Assembly: GCF_051622035.1 (NCBI RefSeq)
Contig: NC_135356.1
Span: 20,077,685 to 20,141,684 of the forward strand
Origin: Arctopsyche grandis
Taxonomy: Eukaryota > Arthropoda > Insecta > Trichoptera > Hydropsychidae
Direction of reading: 5' to 3'
DNA: 64,000 nucleotides
A program made the position numbers and the translations under genes. Under the pieces are notes generated by a model. That model had not been told where the DNA came from. It searched no databases and saw only the letters and a program-made list of their open reading frames with translations. Below are positions 25,150 to 36,316 of this stretch, in pieces. Every line of letters starts with the position of its first letter. Position 1 is the first letter of the stretch.

Positions 25150-26270
25150 TTTTGTCTCTTTTTAGAATATCCTTTGTCACCAAATAATCGCTTCATCTCG
25201 AAAAAAATTTCAAAAATGTAGGTTTTTTTTTATATATCATTTTCGAGAGTTTTGATTTTATAACTATTGAAAAAAAATTAACACTTATATAAATACTCGT
25301 TTATTGAAGTATATTTGGATCGATTATGATAAGTTTTGACTGATTAAAGAGAATTCAAAGTCGCCGATTCTCTAGAAAAATTTAATAGGTTTTTGAGCTC
25401 TTTTTCCTATTATGCTGTAGATTAACATTAGAATAATATAATACTATGATTACTAACCAAATTAAATTAAACTGTAAAATAGAAAATGATCAGTAGATCA
25501 GAAGCTATTAAAATAGATATAAGATGTATTGTGAACATAATTTCGTAATAATAAAAAGCATTTAAAAATCAATTCTCTAGAAAGTCCCCATACAAGCCCG
25601 CCGCACTCGGAATAGGTGTTTGAATAGCTAAGCATTATTTTCAGAAAATCGTCATTTTTTTCACGTTCCCGTGATTATTTTGAAAATAAAACTTATTGAA
25701 AGCTTCCTCAAGTATATACCTTAAATCGAAAAAGTTAAGAATTTCTTGAAATGTGAGGTGACCAAAATGACCTGTTTCAATGTAAAACCTGACATTTTGC
25801 GTCAAAATAAGTCATTTTTGTCTATTGTGTATTTTACTACACTATTGTATATTTTTGTTTTAAAATTAAATATATACATATACATAATAAAGCTCTCAAC
25901 GACTTTTATTTTCAAAATAGTCATAGAAACATGTAAAAATTGGTAGCTCTTTAGCGAAACGAGGACTTTAAATTCTCGTTAATCAGTCAAAAATGATCAT
26001 AATTGACCCAAATATACTTCAATAAGTGAGTGATTATTTTATTAAGTGATTATTTTTATTATTTAACAGTAAAAAAATCAAAACTAGTAAAAAGATAAAA
26101 AAAAAACCTACTTTTTCGAAAATTTTGTCGACATAAATCTATTGGTTGGTGTCACAGGACATTATTTAAAATTAATGATTTTTTTATACGACGCAAGTTT
26201 TCCATTAGGTCCATCGATGAAAATCCGAAATTCTTGTTTTCCGCTCCGGACTAATATAGACGTACATATG
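25150..26270. mobile_element. Foldback-like element with long imperfect inverted arms
   Basis: The segment 25150-25375 is an imperfect inverted copy of 25930-26180. Paired landmarks are TTGAAGTATATTTGG versus CCAAATATACTTCAAT, TTTTGACTGATTAAAGAGAA versus its complement, GTAGGTTTTTTTT versus AAAAAACCTAC, and TGTCACCAA versus TTGGTGTCA. The arms are about 230 bp and enclose about 555 bp. Sequence like the right arm recurs alone at 46680-46968. No transposase is present. Either a foldback-type element or two opposed copies of one repeat would explain it. Confidence 0.55.
25390..25580 (+). repeat. Interspersed repeat family J, copy 1
   Basis: About 190 bp here reappear inverted at 30565-30770. 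Shared landmarks are TTTTTCCTATTATGCTG, TAACATTAGAATAATATA, AAAATGATCAGTAGATCAG and AAAAAGCATTTAAAAATC. It sits inside the interior of the foldback-like element, so it is either its cargo or a nested insertion. Confidence 0.7.
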
Positions 26271-27657
26271 CATATTGAGATACCGCATGTATAAATAAAT
26301 AATTGAAATAAAATGACTCAATTTGAAAAATATATTCACTTAGCGGTTAATTGAAATACAGGTATGTTATTCGACAAGTATAATATTAACCAAATTAAAA
26401 TCGGTGCTGGAGTACGAGGGGTACGAATCGAGAGCACCTATTAGGTACGACACGGCTAATTGGCGATCCGAATTTTCGTGCAGGTGCTCTAAACAAACAG
26501 GGCGGGGTCCCCACTTTCGAACCCTCTTCTCCTCCTTTTATCGTCCGAAATTCATTGCCGTCCCTGACTCCGAATAACTAACCGGTTAAATGATCCTTGC
26601 CTTAACGGGCCACCGGCATTAATTTAAAACACAAATTATCGGGAAGGGACGACCGGGATCTGATTTAACAACTTTTTACTTTGCGGAACTTCGAAACGGT
26701 TAATTTCTTCATCATGGCGCTATTTACGCCCATCCCACTGTCTATTTTCACAAGTGGGAGAAAGTATTAATCAATTTTGCCAATGGTATCATAAATATTG
26801 ATATAATTTGTATACGTGGAAATAAATAATAAGTAAATTAAAAATCATATCGAGTCTGGAACGTTTGATAGAACTGTAAAACTTTATGAGCACCTTTCTA
26901 GCAAAGTTGCAGATTACTATCGAAAATATGTATACAATTTTCTAGATAATTTCGATTGCTAACAATAATAATTAGTTATATTTATGTAGACCTATTTGTT
27001 GTTCATTAAAATTTCTAAAGACTAATATTTCATAGTTCCAAAATAGTAAGGGACAAACTTTTTATGAATAAGTTTATAGCGAAACCTTTCATTTCATGGA
27101 TCAACAAAATTTTGAGCAGATTTAAGACTATATTCCAACACTTTGATGCAAGTTTAAATATAACTGTGTCAACTATTCTTACAATCCTATAATATTAGCA
27201 CAATTTAAAAAAAAATTAAAAAAATATTTTTGATTAACTTAATAAGTTTTACATATCATTTGCAAATATTCAACCCAAATAAAGGCCAAACATACTAATT
27301 TGTTCATAAAATAAAAAAAATGAGAGTGAAAATTGAATTTGATGGGGGAGGAAAAAAGCCGCGTATAGATAACTAGCTGTCATCCATTCGATCTCATACA
27401 ATATTCCGATGTAAATTTTAATGGAGTTAGTTAATGATTAAACTCCTTTAGCTTCATGTTGGAAACATACTTCAATGTTAGCTAGCTTAATAATACTTAC
27501 TTCAATGTTAACTAGCCCGTATGTCAGTAAAATATTAAAGTGACCTGAAGAATGGAAGTGGATCAAAATCAGATCACAAATTTTCGACGAGCTAATTGTG
27601 ATGTCACTGAACTAGCAGAGTAAAAATCTTGTAAAAACAAGAAATTAAAAAAACGAG
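26271..27657. other. Intergenic with a balanced island at about 26400-26770
   Basis: Positions 26400-26770 have balanced composition, lack microsatellites and show no coding frame; they include CGGTTAATTTCTTCATCATGG and a clustered set of TAATT cores. The rest is AT-rich with no identified feature. Confidence 0.35.
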
Positions 27658-27985
27658 CTAGTTTGTTGATGAACAAACTATAAGGCATACATACGTTCAA
27701 ATATTCTCAATCGTTAGTTCCACCCATATGCTAATCTTGGGTTGCAATATTTTAAATATTAGCTAAGAGGGTAATTATAGCAACGTTGTAATGTAGCTTT
27801 CATAAGATTTTCTTTTTAAATACTTGGCATTTTGGCATATCAAAGATTTTGACAGTTAAAAGTTTCATGCGAATCCCGGTGAGTCTATTTAAAGATAGCT
27901 TTTGACTGTTAGTACTTAAACTTAACAAATAGTTTGTGTATGAACAAACTAGTACGGCCATGAACGAACCGGTGTGAACAATTGA
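27658..27985 (+). repeat. Interspersed repeat family G, copy 2
   Basis: This copy aligns with 357-705 in the same orientation. It begins with the near-palindrome TAGTTTGTTGATGAACAAAC and ends with a similar one (TAGTTTGTGTATGAACAAAC) followed by CATGAACGAACCGG, which is shared with copy 1. The two are clearly diverged. Confidence 0.7.
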
Positions 27986-28059
27986 GCTGTAACATATGTA
28001 CATACATATATAAAAATAAATATTTGTTTGCGTGTTCACCAAATTAGGTGTAATTTCTC

Positions 28060-28740
28060 TTAGTACCCCAATTAAAATCTTAAACGGGTTTTGTAAGAGC
28101 TCCCATATAAAAACGCCCGGAAGTATTCGGCTTTGCCCGCTAGTAGCCCATAAAAAAGTCGAGATGATACGAAAATATGAACACATTCTTTAGTGTCGTC
28201 AAAAAAAAAACACGGTTCGAGATGCTTCCATCCGGGGAGGACTGAGAGGAAGCTCAATTTGGGTTTCACGTAATTTGTAAGGTAGGTAGCGCACTATGCA
28301 CATTATCAAGGACAACCCGTTTATTATCATTATTTATGAAGTTGATCGGAACAAATACAGAAACGGTGACTTTTTAAGCCGAGTCCTCGACCGAAGTTAC
28401 AACAGCTCTAGCATAACAAAACTGCATTAATAAACGAAGGAAATACCTAATTGAAAGTAAAAGACGCATGTTAAATGCCTGCATGTTCCGTAATAATAAT
28501 AAAAATTTAACTGGCCATCGAACGAATCGCAAAAAGTCGTGCAAGAGATGAGACTTCAATTTGTTCGGCTCCTCCAATTAACATTCTTCGGAGCAAAGCC
28601 CGAAAGGTCGTTGCAATAATAACATGGCCCAAAAGCCTCCCAGTCACCATCGTGTGAAGTTGGCAAACCACCTGGTTTGAGAAGAGCTGTTCATCACTTC
28701 AAGAAGACTAATTTGCCGACAAATAAGAGGCAGGTGAACA
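28060..28740. other. Long balanced island, candidate conserved noncoding element
   Basis: This is the longest contiguous stretch in the left half with balanced composition and almost no microsatellite. It contains motifs such as TTTATTATCATTATTTATG, AACTGGCCATCGAACGAAT and CAATTAACATTCTTCGGAGC. ORFs here overlap antisense and end quickly, so it is probably not protein-coding. A long conserved regulatory element or an unrecognised noncoding RNA are alternatives. Confidence 0.4.
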
Positions 28741-29013
28741 TTTTACATTTTTACCTATTACTAAGTGTCCATTCGTAATGTCGGCCAATACCCAATGACA
28801 AATGCCTTTGCATTAAATATACTACATAGACCAGTGCTTTCCATTTTTTTTTCTTATTACAACTTACAGTCACAAGTGTTTCATATAAATTTAATTTAAA
28901 AATAAAGAAACAGAAATTAACCCTACATTATAAAACGAACAATTATTTTATATTTGTCAACTTCATAGTGAACACAGGCCCAAAAAACGAATACATCTCA
29001 TTTTATTGAAATA

Positions 29014-29221
29014 CTAGGGGTTTTACCCGGCTTCGTTCGGTATTTGTAATATAAACCGCTTAAACATGACTAATCTAATAGTAAGCATTTTATTACATTT
29101 ATTTGAATAGTTTTATTTTATATAAATTTATTTGAATACTCATTTGCTTTTTTTATTAAATTGACTGTCACGAACAAACAAACATATATACTGTCACTTT
29201 CGAAATTATATGTATACCAGA
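29014..29221 (-). mobile_element. Short Helitron-like element (end approximate)
   Basis: On the minus strand the 3' end reads CGAAGCCGGGTAAAACCCCT followed by AG, finishing in the CTAG typical of animal Helitrons with T next to it. The other end is near an AATTTCGAAAGTGACAG block shared with the better-preserved relative at 32229-32475. A GC-rich stretch with CTTCGCC repeats at 29225-29300 may belong to a longer form. The 5' boundary lacks the expected A before TC, so it is uncertain. Confidence 0.55.
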
Positions 29222-29374
29222 ATCCGGCACCTGCGCCCCCGAAGCCTTCGCTTCTAGAGGCTTCGCCCTCAGTGGCTGTGCCCCTCGCTCCGCCATTATC
29301 TCGATTGTATGTATTTTATTTCATTTTAAAGTTCCATACCTTAAAAAAACACCATTTATATAAAAGGTGGGCCT

Positions 29375-29815
29375 GTAGAAAAACATATTCGATCAATGTG
29401 TTTTGCCAATGAAACTAGGACATTGAACGCAAAGATGTTACACAAAGTTCAATGCACTCAAAGAAGTATGGAACGCTGCATGCTTGCCATAACGAGAAAA
29501 TACAGAAAGGGGAATACGTGGGTGAGAAGTATGACAAGGGTAGTGGATATATATAGTATGTACATAGTGGTTAAAGTGAAGAGATTTAAATTGCAATGGG
29601 CGGATCACGTAGCTCGAAAAATGGCCAAAATAAGTGCTACAATTTTACCCGAGATATTGTAAAAGGGTGAAAGGAAGGCCGCTAGGAAGATGGAAAATAG
29701 ACAAAATTAGAAAAATGTTTGGGGTGAGTTGAACAAAACAGACGAATGGAAGCGTATTGGAGAGGCCTTCATTCCGCAATGGATGGTGAATGGGTGTAAA
29801 TTATGATGATGATGA
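29375..29815 (+). mobile_element. RTE-clade retrotransposon, degenerate 3' fragment
   Basis: Conceptual translation contains LHKVQCTQRSMERCML and TWVRSMTRVVDI, matching residues 436-473 of the RTE protein encoded at 38719-40395. The copy ends in a (GAT)n tail at about 29802-29815. A small deletion near the start and several frameshifts make it non-functional. It is 5'-truncated, missing both endonuclease and catalytic reverse transcriptase motifs. Confidence 0.9.
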
Positions 29816-30564
29816 TACACAAGGCTAAGCGAACAAATGTCCCATTAAATATTTGTATATCCCAACGTAATATGTACATATATAGTAAAGAAGAAGGCAA
29901 CTCCCCCTACCCTCTTCTGCCCAGTTTCTTACTAAGTATATGAATGCATCGACAAAATTGATATCCGTTTAATTTCAACAAATCGAATCTTCTACGCTTT
30001 CTCATGACACAATTACAGTCCCCGTCCACTTATTGAATTGTAAACATTTTTTTTTTCATTTTATTTTATTAACACTTATGCTAGTTTTACACGTCAAAAG
30101 TCAAAACGCACCGTTGCGCGTACGCATTCACACGTCAATCTGGACCCGAATAGACATTATTTGTCATCCGATGCGATGAAGAAATTTCACACAAAAGACA
30201 TCTTTAAAAGAAGAAAAAAAAATCATGTTTCTAGCCGAAGACAAAACCTTACAAGCAGTGCACCCTTGTCGCGAACATCCCCCAGGTGACAAATAAATGA
30301 GTGACATGAGCGAATAGAGCACCTATGGCACATATGTCAATCGCCCAGAGGTACAATAGACCCCGAATCAATCACATTTCATCATCGTCACGTTACCGTG
30401 ACGCAATCTGGCGAGATAGGTGGTCCTTCTGGCGAGTATACACCGGTGAACAAAACCGCGGGAATGTATAGGTATTATAAATAGTGCAGGTCATTATTTG
30501 GAGACATTAATGATTGTTCCTTTAGTCCGTTTTTGTGGTTTTACACATAAACCGTTTGAATTTT
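29816..30564. other. Intergenic with a balanced stretch at about 30080-30460
   Basis: Positions 30080-30460 are GC-richer, with CpG-containing motifs such as CCGTTGCGCGTACGCATTC, and no coding frame. Other parts are AT-rich. Confidence 0.3.
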
Positions 30565-30770
30565 TTTTTTGATTTTTGATTTTTAAATGCTTTTTATTAT
30601 TACTAAATTATGTTCACAATACATCTTATATCTATTTTAATAGCTACTGATCTACTGATCATTTTCTATTTCACAATTTTAATTCAATTTTTTTAATAAT
30701 CATAGTATTATATTACTCTAATGTTAATGTACAGCATAATAGGAAAAAGATCTCAAAGATCTAATTACAA
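30565..30770 (-). repeat. Interspersed repeat family J, copy 2
   Basis: This is the inverted counterpart of 25390-25580, with GATTTTTAAATGCTTTTTAT at one end and AGCATAATAGGAAAAAGA at the other. Similarity is high over most of the length, so the two copies are related by transposition or duplication. Confidence 0.7.
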
Positions 30771-31084
30771 TTCTTATAAATGCTCATAATACATCTAATA
30801 CATAATATTAATTAAAGACTCTCTAAAGTCGATGACCTAAAGCAGATTGTGTTTAGGTAATCTGTGTTTATACCTAAAGGGTATAGACATTTTTGTTGAA
30901 ATCACCAAAACTCTTCACAAGTGTGTTAGTGTGGTTATTAGTGATTCTGTCATAAAAAGCGTATTTTAAAAATCTCATATATAAATATCATATATAGAAA
31001 GGAAACAAATACATACATACATACGTTTACATTCAGACTGTATCAATTTTATTATATTACACACATCGTATGTATGTACCATGA

Positions 31085-31132
31085 CTTGTTAGTACTTCTG
31101 TACGATTATTTTCGTACAGAAGTACTAACAAG
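31085..31132. repeat. Perfect 21-bp hairpin with a 6-nt loop
   Basis: The arm at 31085-31105 (CTTGTTAGTACTTCTGTACG plus A) is inverted without mismatch at 31112-31132, with the loop TTATTT. No mismatch or bulge occurs. It may be a tiny palindromic element, a cruciform-forming site or a small-RNA precursor. No flanking repeat copy was found. Confidence 0.9.
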
Positions 31133-32228
31133 GTTTCAAATATAGAACATAGAATACAATATGTATACGAGTATATAGACTTCTATAAACAAAAAATAGC
31201 GAAAATTAAGAAAAATAAAATTTAAAATTAAACCATAAGAATCGGTGAAAATATCAACACGAATCGTAAGTATATTAAGAAGATCAACTGCTTTAGATAG
31301 AGCCGAGTTGACCTTAAATAACCAGTAACTTTAAATAATTTGTAATACATTTACTAAAGTACCTTTATTGAGTGAAAGAAATACGCCACGTCTAATAACA
31401 TAAATCGTGATATAAAATAGTTCGCCATTCACAAGTTGAAAACTGCTTACAAACATATGTACATATATCAAGTTTCGCAACTACACATCGTTAGCTTAAC
31501 ATTTTCACACAAAGAACAATCTCATATCGAATCTAAAATTTTCAACTAAAACGTATACAAATTATTATAACATTGATACATTATTTGTATTGACTTTTGG
31601 ACGTGTTGTCGTGTTAAATTTAATTTATTGCTCAATTACCATCGAACGAGGCGCCTGCATGATGGACGAGTTGTTCATATACTTCAACAAAATATTTATC
31701 ATATCATCGACAAATATATACATACATACATATAAAACATTAGTGAAAAAGCGGTGGTAGCAGTGGCGATATTTATGTATTAGTTTGACATTCACAAATT
31801 CTAAAATAGTTATAAAAAATTATAGTCATCGATCGCGATACGTGATTAGGAATGTTACTGTTTGCTTTAAGGTCGTTAATAAAGTAAAAATTGACCATCA
31901 CATTCGTGATGCGGCTTCGAATCACCATTGGCAACCAATTAAGCGTTAACAACATCATCACGAGCCAATAACCCCTCTCACAATCTGTCTATGGTATGGG
32001 GTGATGTTGTTGAATATCTTTGCATTCAAATTAAATTTAATATGAGCTTTTTACAGTTGGAAATGATTGGTTTATTATGTTTAAGTATAGGAGAATAATA
32101 TGCGATTGGTAATATCACTTCGTAGAACTTTATTCATTTTATAGATTAAACGACATGTCATACAAACACTTACGTATATTACTGAAACTGTTTTATTCGA
32201 ATAAGAACAGGTAGTAAATTATTATATA
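31133..32228. other. Intergenic with a balanced island at about 31600-31990
   Basis: Positions 31600-31990 contain little microsatellite and hold CGATCGCGATACGTGATTAG and GGCAACCAATTAAGCG motifs with no sustained ORF. It resembles the other islands. The remainder is AT-rich. Confidence 0.35.
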
Positions 32229-32475
32229 CTAGTTGATTTACCCGGCTTCGCTCAGTATTTGTAATATTAATAAACAGCTTAAACATTGCGAATATAATAG
32301 TAAATATTCATTTGTGTTTTCATTAAATTTATTTGAATCGAAAAAAATATAATATTCAACCAATTAAATTGTCATAGAAACTTTTTTGTTTTGTTTACGA
32401 AGTTCGCAACCAAAGATACTTACATACATATATACATACTTACATAAAAAGTCTCTTTCGAAATTATATATTAGA
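32229..32475 (-). mobile_element. Short non-autonomous Helitron with intact ends
   Basis: On the minus strand the element starts TCTAATATATAATTTCGA, preceded by A, and ends GCCGGGTAAATCAACTAG, followed by T. This is the TC...CTAG structure of a Helitron inserted between A and T without target duplication. At 247 bp it carries no Rep/helicase gene. It shares its termini with 29014-29221. Confidence 0.8.
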
Positions 32476-32544
32476 TTAAATATATTTCATCTTCCCCGTA
32501 AACCAATGAAAACATTTAAAACATATATGTACCTATGTACATAT

Positions 32545-32683
32545 GCGCCGTTATATTTGAAAGTGTCGGTAGTCCAATTTTCAGTTCCAAAAACACTATT
32601 TCTGTTTGACTTAATTCTCAAATTGCTGTCAGTTATTTTAATTCGATATATGCAGAATCTTGGTAAAGTAGAATAAGCGTATT
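32545..32683 (+). repeat. Interspersed repeat family F, copy 2 (host of a nested MITE)
   Basis: It follows the family pattern from GCCGTTATATTTGAAAG through AATTTTCAGTTCCAAAAA to AGCGTATTA, where the palindromic MITE interrupts it. The family end TTACAGGCC seen in other copies appears to resume as TTACATGC at 32873 on the far side of the MITE. Confidence 0.75.
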
Positions 32684-32684
32684 A

Positions 32685-32872
32685 AGGTCTGTTCATACCT
32701 ATCCAGCACGAACCGGCAGCAGCAGGTATCCTGCAATTACGGACAGTATTCTTTGATACATTCTATATGGACGCATTCATTCACGTCCATATATAATGAA
32801 TCAAATAATACTGTCCGTACTTGCAGGATACCTGCTGCTGCCGGTTCGTGCTGGATAGGTATGAACAGACCT
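32685..32872. mobile_element. Long-palindrome MITE with TTA target duplication
   Basis: The arms 32685-32772 and 32785-32872 are near-perfect inverted copies over about 85-88 bp each. They begin AGGTCTGTTCATACCTATCC and contain CCGGCAGCAGCAGGTATCC, leaving only a short loop. TTA occurs on both sides. A 3-bp TTA duplication is typical of PIF/Harbinger elements. Its insertion in family F, which resumes after the MITE, makes the boundaries convincing. It has no coding capacity. Confidence 0.85.
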
Positions 32873-32959
32873 TTACATGCAAATATTTATACTATGCATC
32901 TAGCTGCAGTAGATATTATGCGGCACTCTACAATCCAACATCTAACGCCAACTCCGTAT

Positions 32960-33045
32960 GGTAAAAACATACTCCAGCTGTGATAGGCGTATCTTCATGA
33001 CAATGTTAATTCGTACGATATTTTTATTTCGTCAAGTTTCTCCTA
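32960..33045 (+). repeat. Short repeat K, copy 1
   Basis: About 85 bp align with 36600-36665 in the same orientation. Shared landmarks are CCAGCTGTGAT, AATTCGTACGAT and ATTTCG-AAGTTTC. The class is unknown; the copies are diverged. Confidence 0.5.
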
Positions 33046-33232
33046 CATTTCTGCAAATATAGGAATCGTCGTCATTGATCAATGTCAAACCAAGGATAAA
33101 ATATTACTGAAAACACTCTAGGGGGTAAGTAAAAATACGTGCCACGTACCATTCTGTGTGTTATAAACAGAGTAGATTTTTTTACACTGTATTTACTTAA
33201 TTACATCATATAATCAAATATGTATATACATA

Positions 33233-33374
33233 CATGATATCGTTTTTGATTTAGTTTTTATTCATTCTCATAAATGCTTTTTCAATGACTTTTTTATCAT
33301 TATATATGTATGTACATTATTTCTATACTTTTTGATTGACAAAAGTAACCAATCGTATCAATTATTCAACTTAA
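33233..33374 (+). repeat. Shared flank of MITE copies B, C and E; unoccupied RTE insertion site
   Basis: This segment has counterparts beside MITE copies C and E. Its distal half (GATATCGTTTTT, TTAGTTTTTATT, ATTCTCATAAATGCT, TCAATGACTT) matches the sequence just upstream of the RTE ORF at 40380-40455 on the minus strand. Its proximal half (GATTGACAAAAGTAACCAAT to TTATTCAA) matches 38645-38706. In copy C an RTE sits between the halves; here none does. It ends in the TTAA at 33371-33374. Confidence 0.8.
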
Positions 33375-33727
33375 CACTTGCCGTACTGTGATGGATAGTG
33401 AGTGCCCAGAGCTATTTTATTTTGTTTCTCCAAATATACTGAATGCAAGGTCTTCAAATAAAAGCATTCATCAATACCAACAGAAATAATTATTTTTATG
33501 GGAAGCCTCTTATACATGTGCCTCACAGATGCGAGAGAGACGGGAATTCAGCACACGCCACCCTCGACGGTCCACGTAAGAATGATATCCGCCTTGGAAT
33601 ATGACGTTTAATACATAATGCAATGATTTTTATAGTTAATTAAAATAATTAACCTCACAGATTTTAAATTATTTTAACTTAAAACACACAGAGGCAAGCG
33701 GATTTTGTTAGCACAGTAAGACAATTG
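33375..33727 (+). mobile_element. TTAA-flanked MITE (piggyBac-like), copy B
   Basis: TTAA lies at 33371-33374 and 33728-33731. The left end is CACTTGCCGTACTGTGATGG; the right end is a degenerate version. It is nearly identical to copy E where they overlap, apart from an internal deletion of about 55 bp here. It has no coding capacity. Confidence 0.8.
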
Positions 33728-33731
33728 TTAA

Positions 33732-34856
33732 CGTTAATTTTATGTTACATCCACCAGAAAAGTTTTTTTTTTATTATGAAAATGTATATTTTATAATTTT
33801 TTTTTACTAAAACCATTATTGTAGTAATTTATAATGTAACAAAATCTATAAATTAATTACATATGTTGAACTAATTGTTCCGTAAATACATATGTTCACA
33901 AATGATGACAATATATTACGAAACTAGTTTAATATTAATTTGATTTTAATAATATTAAATAAATACACCAATCGATATATGTACATATGTATATACTTAC
34001 ATATGTACTTATATGGAACGAATGTTCGCAGCTTACAATTAAAAAATAAAAACATTCGAACGAGTTACCACTCAAAACACAATTTTTATCTCATAATATG
34101 TATTATTATAATTGAGTACACGTATCCAAAATATTTCGCGCAAAAAAGCACACGTGATACGTGCATCCGATGATGATTTATTAAATGTCTATAATGAGGC
34201 GTCTCGTTCGATATTAAATTTAACGAGGAAATCGAAATTCCCATGATTTCGCCGCCCTTTTCAAGTATGTAAGTACGTACGCACTCGTACACACCTACTA
34301 TATATATTTTTTTTGATTTTTTTTGTTTATTATATACATACATATATGTATATATATTTTCATTTTTCTTTTTGGTCGTCGTCGAAGGGACTGCTAATAA
34401 AGCGACTCGGATTACGGCCATTACCCGCGCGCGGTGGTCGACAGCAAAAAATGAAATTCGCCACTGAGTATACGCGGCACGCACGCGCATAATATAATAC
34501 AAAAATTTATATGTCATATCACATCACCGCTTATTGTAAATTGTGTAAATGGCGGTCGGGGGGGCACGAAAAAAATATGACTTCGAAAATCGAATCCGAG
34601 ATGCAGCGGTTGCCAACCCTAAAATTGTAAAATTTCACCAAAAGATAGCGTCCGCTTATTTTTTTTAATTTTCTCGTATTTTCTTGCATTCCTAATGCCT
34701 TTATACCAGTGGCTTCCAAACTTATTGCTTTTAGGTATCTCATTAGAATAAAATCTAATATTAGTGCCTCTTTCCCCGCCCCCCTCCTTTTTATTTCATA
34801 AAATAATATAAATATTTTTAAAAGACAAAATTTTATTAAAACAAAAAAAATACAAA
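33732..34856. other. Intergenic with a balanced island at about 34180-34460
   Basis: Positions 34180-34270 and 34375-34500 are GC-richer around a long T-rich/TATA tract. A 143-codon minus-strand ORF spans them but includes low-complexity sequence and no recognised domain. At 34707 CAGTGGCTTCCAAAC resembles a single hAT terminus without a partner. Confidence 0.35.
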
Positions 34857-35371
34857 TATTTATTTATTTATTTATTTTAAACAGACCATTGTGGCATAAC
34901 AGGAATTCCTAAAGCGCCACAATGGTCAAAAAATATAACACAAAAAAGAAAAAAAACAAAATAACAATTAACATAAACATAAATACATCCATACATACAT
35001 AAAAAATAGCATTTATAATAACAGATAAAGTAAAAATATCAAATAAAATATAGCATAAGGAATGCCTTGCACCTACAGCCAGTTTCAATAAATATGTAAG
35101 AAACAACTACAAATACAAAACATCCCTGTAAGGCCCAAATGGAAGAGAGTTAATCAAAATTTCACTCATAAATCACAATCAATCATGAAAACAATGATGA
35201 GCGCAGACTACCAGATAAATGGGTTAGAGTAATTTCCGACAATTTACGCTCACTAAGGTGGAAAATATCACATTCAGTCTCGGCAGCAACGATTTCATTA
35301 AGAAGTCGGATAGCTCTTGGAATAGGAGCCATTCGAAAAAGGACTGTGCGGGCAGGAGGTACAGCCAAAAT
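34857..35371 (-). mobile_element. Jockey/CR1-group LINE, 5'-truncated copy 2
   Basis: This is nearly identical on the minus strand to the last 510 bp of the LINE at 50825-51916. It encodes the terminal protein segment from LAVPPARTVLFRMA to LRSSLFS and stop (35183-35368), then the same 3' UTR. It ends with the same 12-bp hairpin (arms 34884-34895 and 34916-34927) and a TAAA-type tandem tail. The 5' truncation at about 35371 is typical of incomplete reverse transcription. High identity suggests recent activity. Confidence 0.9.
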
Positions 35372-35565
35372 ATAACTGATAGAACAATAAATTTATTTTT
35401 CCAACTGTGTTATCAGCAAGAGGTACATATTTGTTACAACTGTTTCGCATATGATTCGCCGAACATTATTTCAAGTTTGTTGTTTCTTACATTTTGCGAT
35501 TTTGGAAGAAATTTTGTACGATGCTAGCAATGCATATGAAGGAACATATACTATTTTCTTAAACG

Positions 35566-35635
35566 TTTGCTTCTGTTTATTAAACTGAGCTAATTTTTAA
35601 GAAAATAACGACTGAGTTTAATAAACAGAAGCAAA
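35566..35635. repeat. 24-bp hairpin with one mismatch and a 22-nt loop
   Basis: The arms 35566-35589 (TTTGCTTCTGTTTATTAAAC then TGAG) and 35612-35635 pair at 23 of 24 positions. The dimensions (about 70 nt, 22-nt loop) are near those of an insect pre-miRNA, but the stem is more perfect than usual and the sequence is AT-rich. I recognise no known miRNA seed. Confidence 0.85.
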
Positions 35636-36316
35636 AAAATTCCAAAAAACTTAATTCTATGGGTTTATCAACGTATTCAGAATGCATAATTTCAAAGTGC
35701 CGTTTTAACTTTCTTGGTCTCATCTACATTGTATGTACATATCTGCAGCCAAAACTTTCATACAGAGCAAATACATTAGTCTTTCCAAGCCATCTCTAAT
35801 AGCAATTGTGAATCCCATTAATAAATAAGATGAATCGTATATTCTTCTCTTGATATTTCAACTTCCTTGATCGCCATCAATTAAATATTCATACTATCTT
35901 TACTTGAATTACCGTCAGTATCTTCATTATGAGTGGATTTTCTCTTGTAACAAGTCAAAATTACGTGCGTTTCACGAACAAATTTTAATGTTTTGTTTTC
36001 AAAGTTTATGTAGTAGACTGTTTTCAAAGTAATGATAATGATCCAATTCTCCACCAAGTTGAGGCAAATTTTCCTAGAAAATATCAGCTTATATTAATTC
36101 AAAAGATATTAAAGCAAATTGTTTATTAAAACATATTCCAGAGGCTCTGGTTGGCCCAAAGTCTTGACTGCTCGTGAGAGAATCTCTTTAAAGTTATGTT
36201 TCTGCGAATTCCTTCCGGAACCATTATGCATATTTACTCACCTTTTGAAAGGCTATTTGATTACTAAAAATGCAGACCGAGTACGATAATTTTGTCACTA
36301 GGTTATAACTCATACG
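35636..36316. other. AT-rich, nothing recognised
   Basis: There are no ORFs of interest, no RNA genes, and no second copies in the window. Confidence 0.4.

Noticed and set aside
34086..34517. 143-codon minus-strand ORF
   Set aside because: It runs through low-complexity TATA/T tracts and has no recognisable domain.
34707..34740. Possible hAT terminus CAGTGGCTTCCAAAC
   Set aside because: No inverted partner or flanking duplication could be found, so it is not listed as an element.
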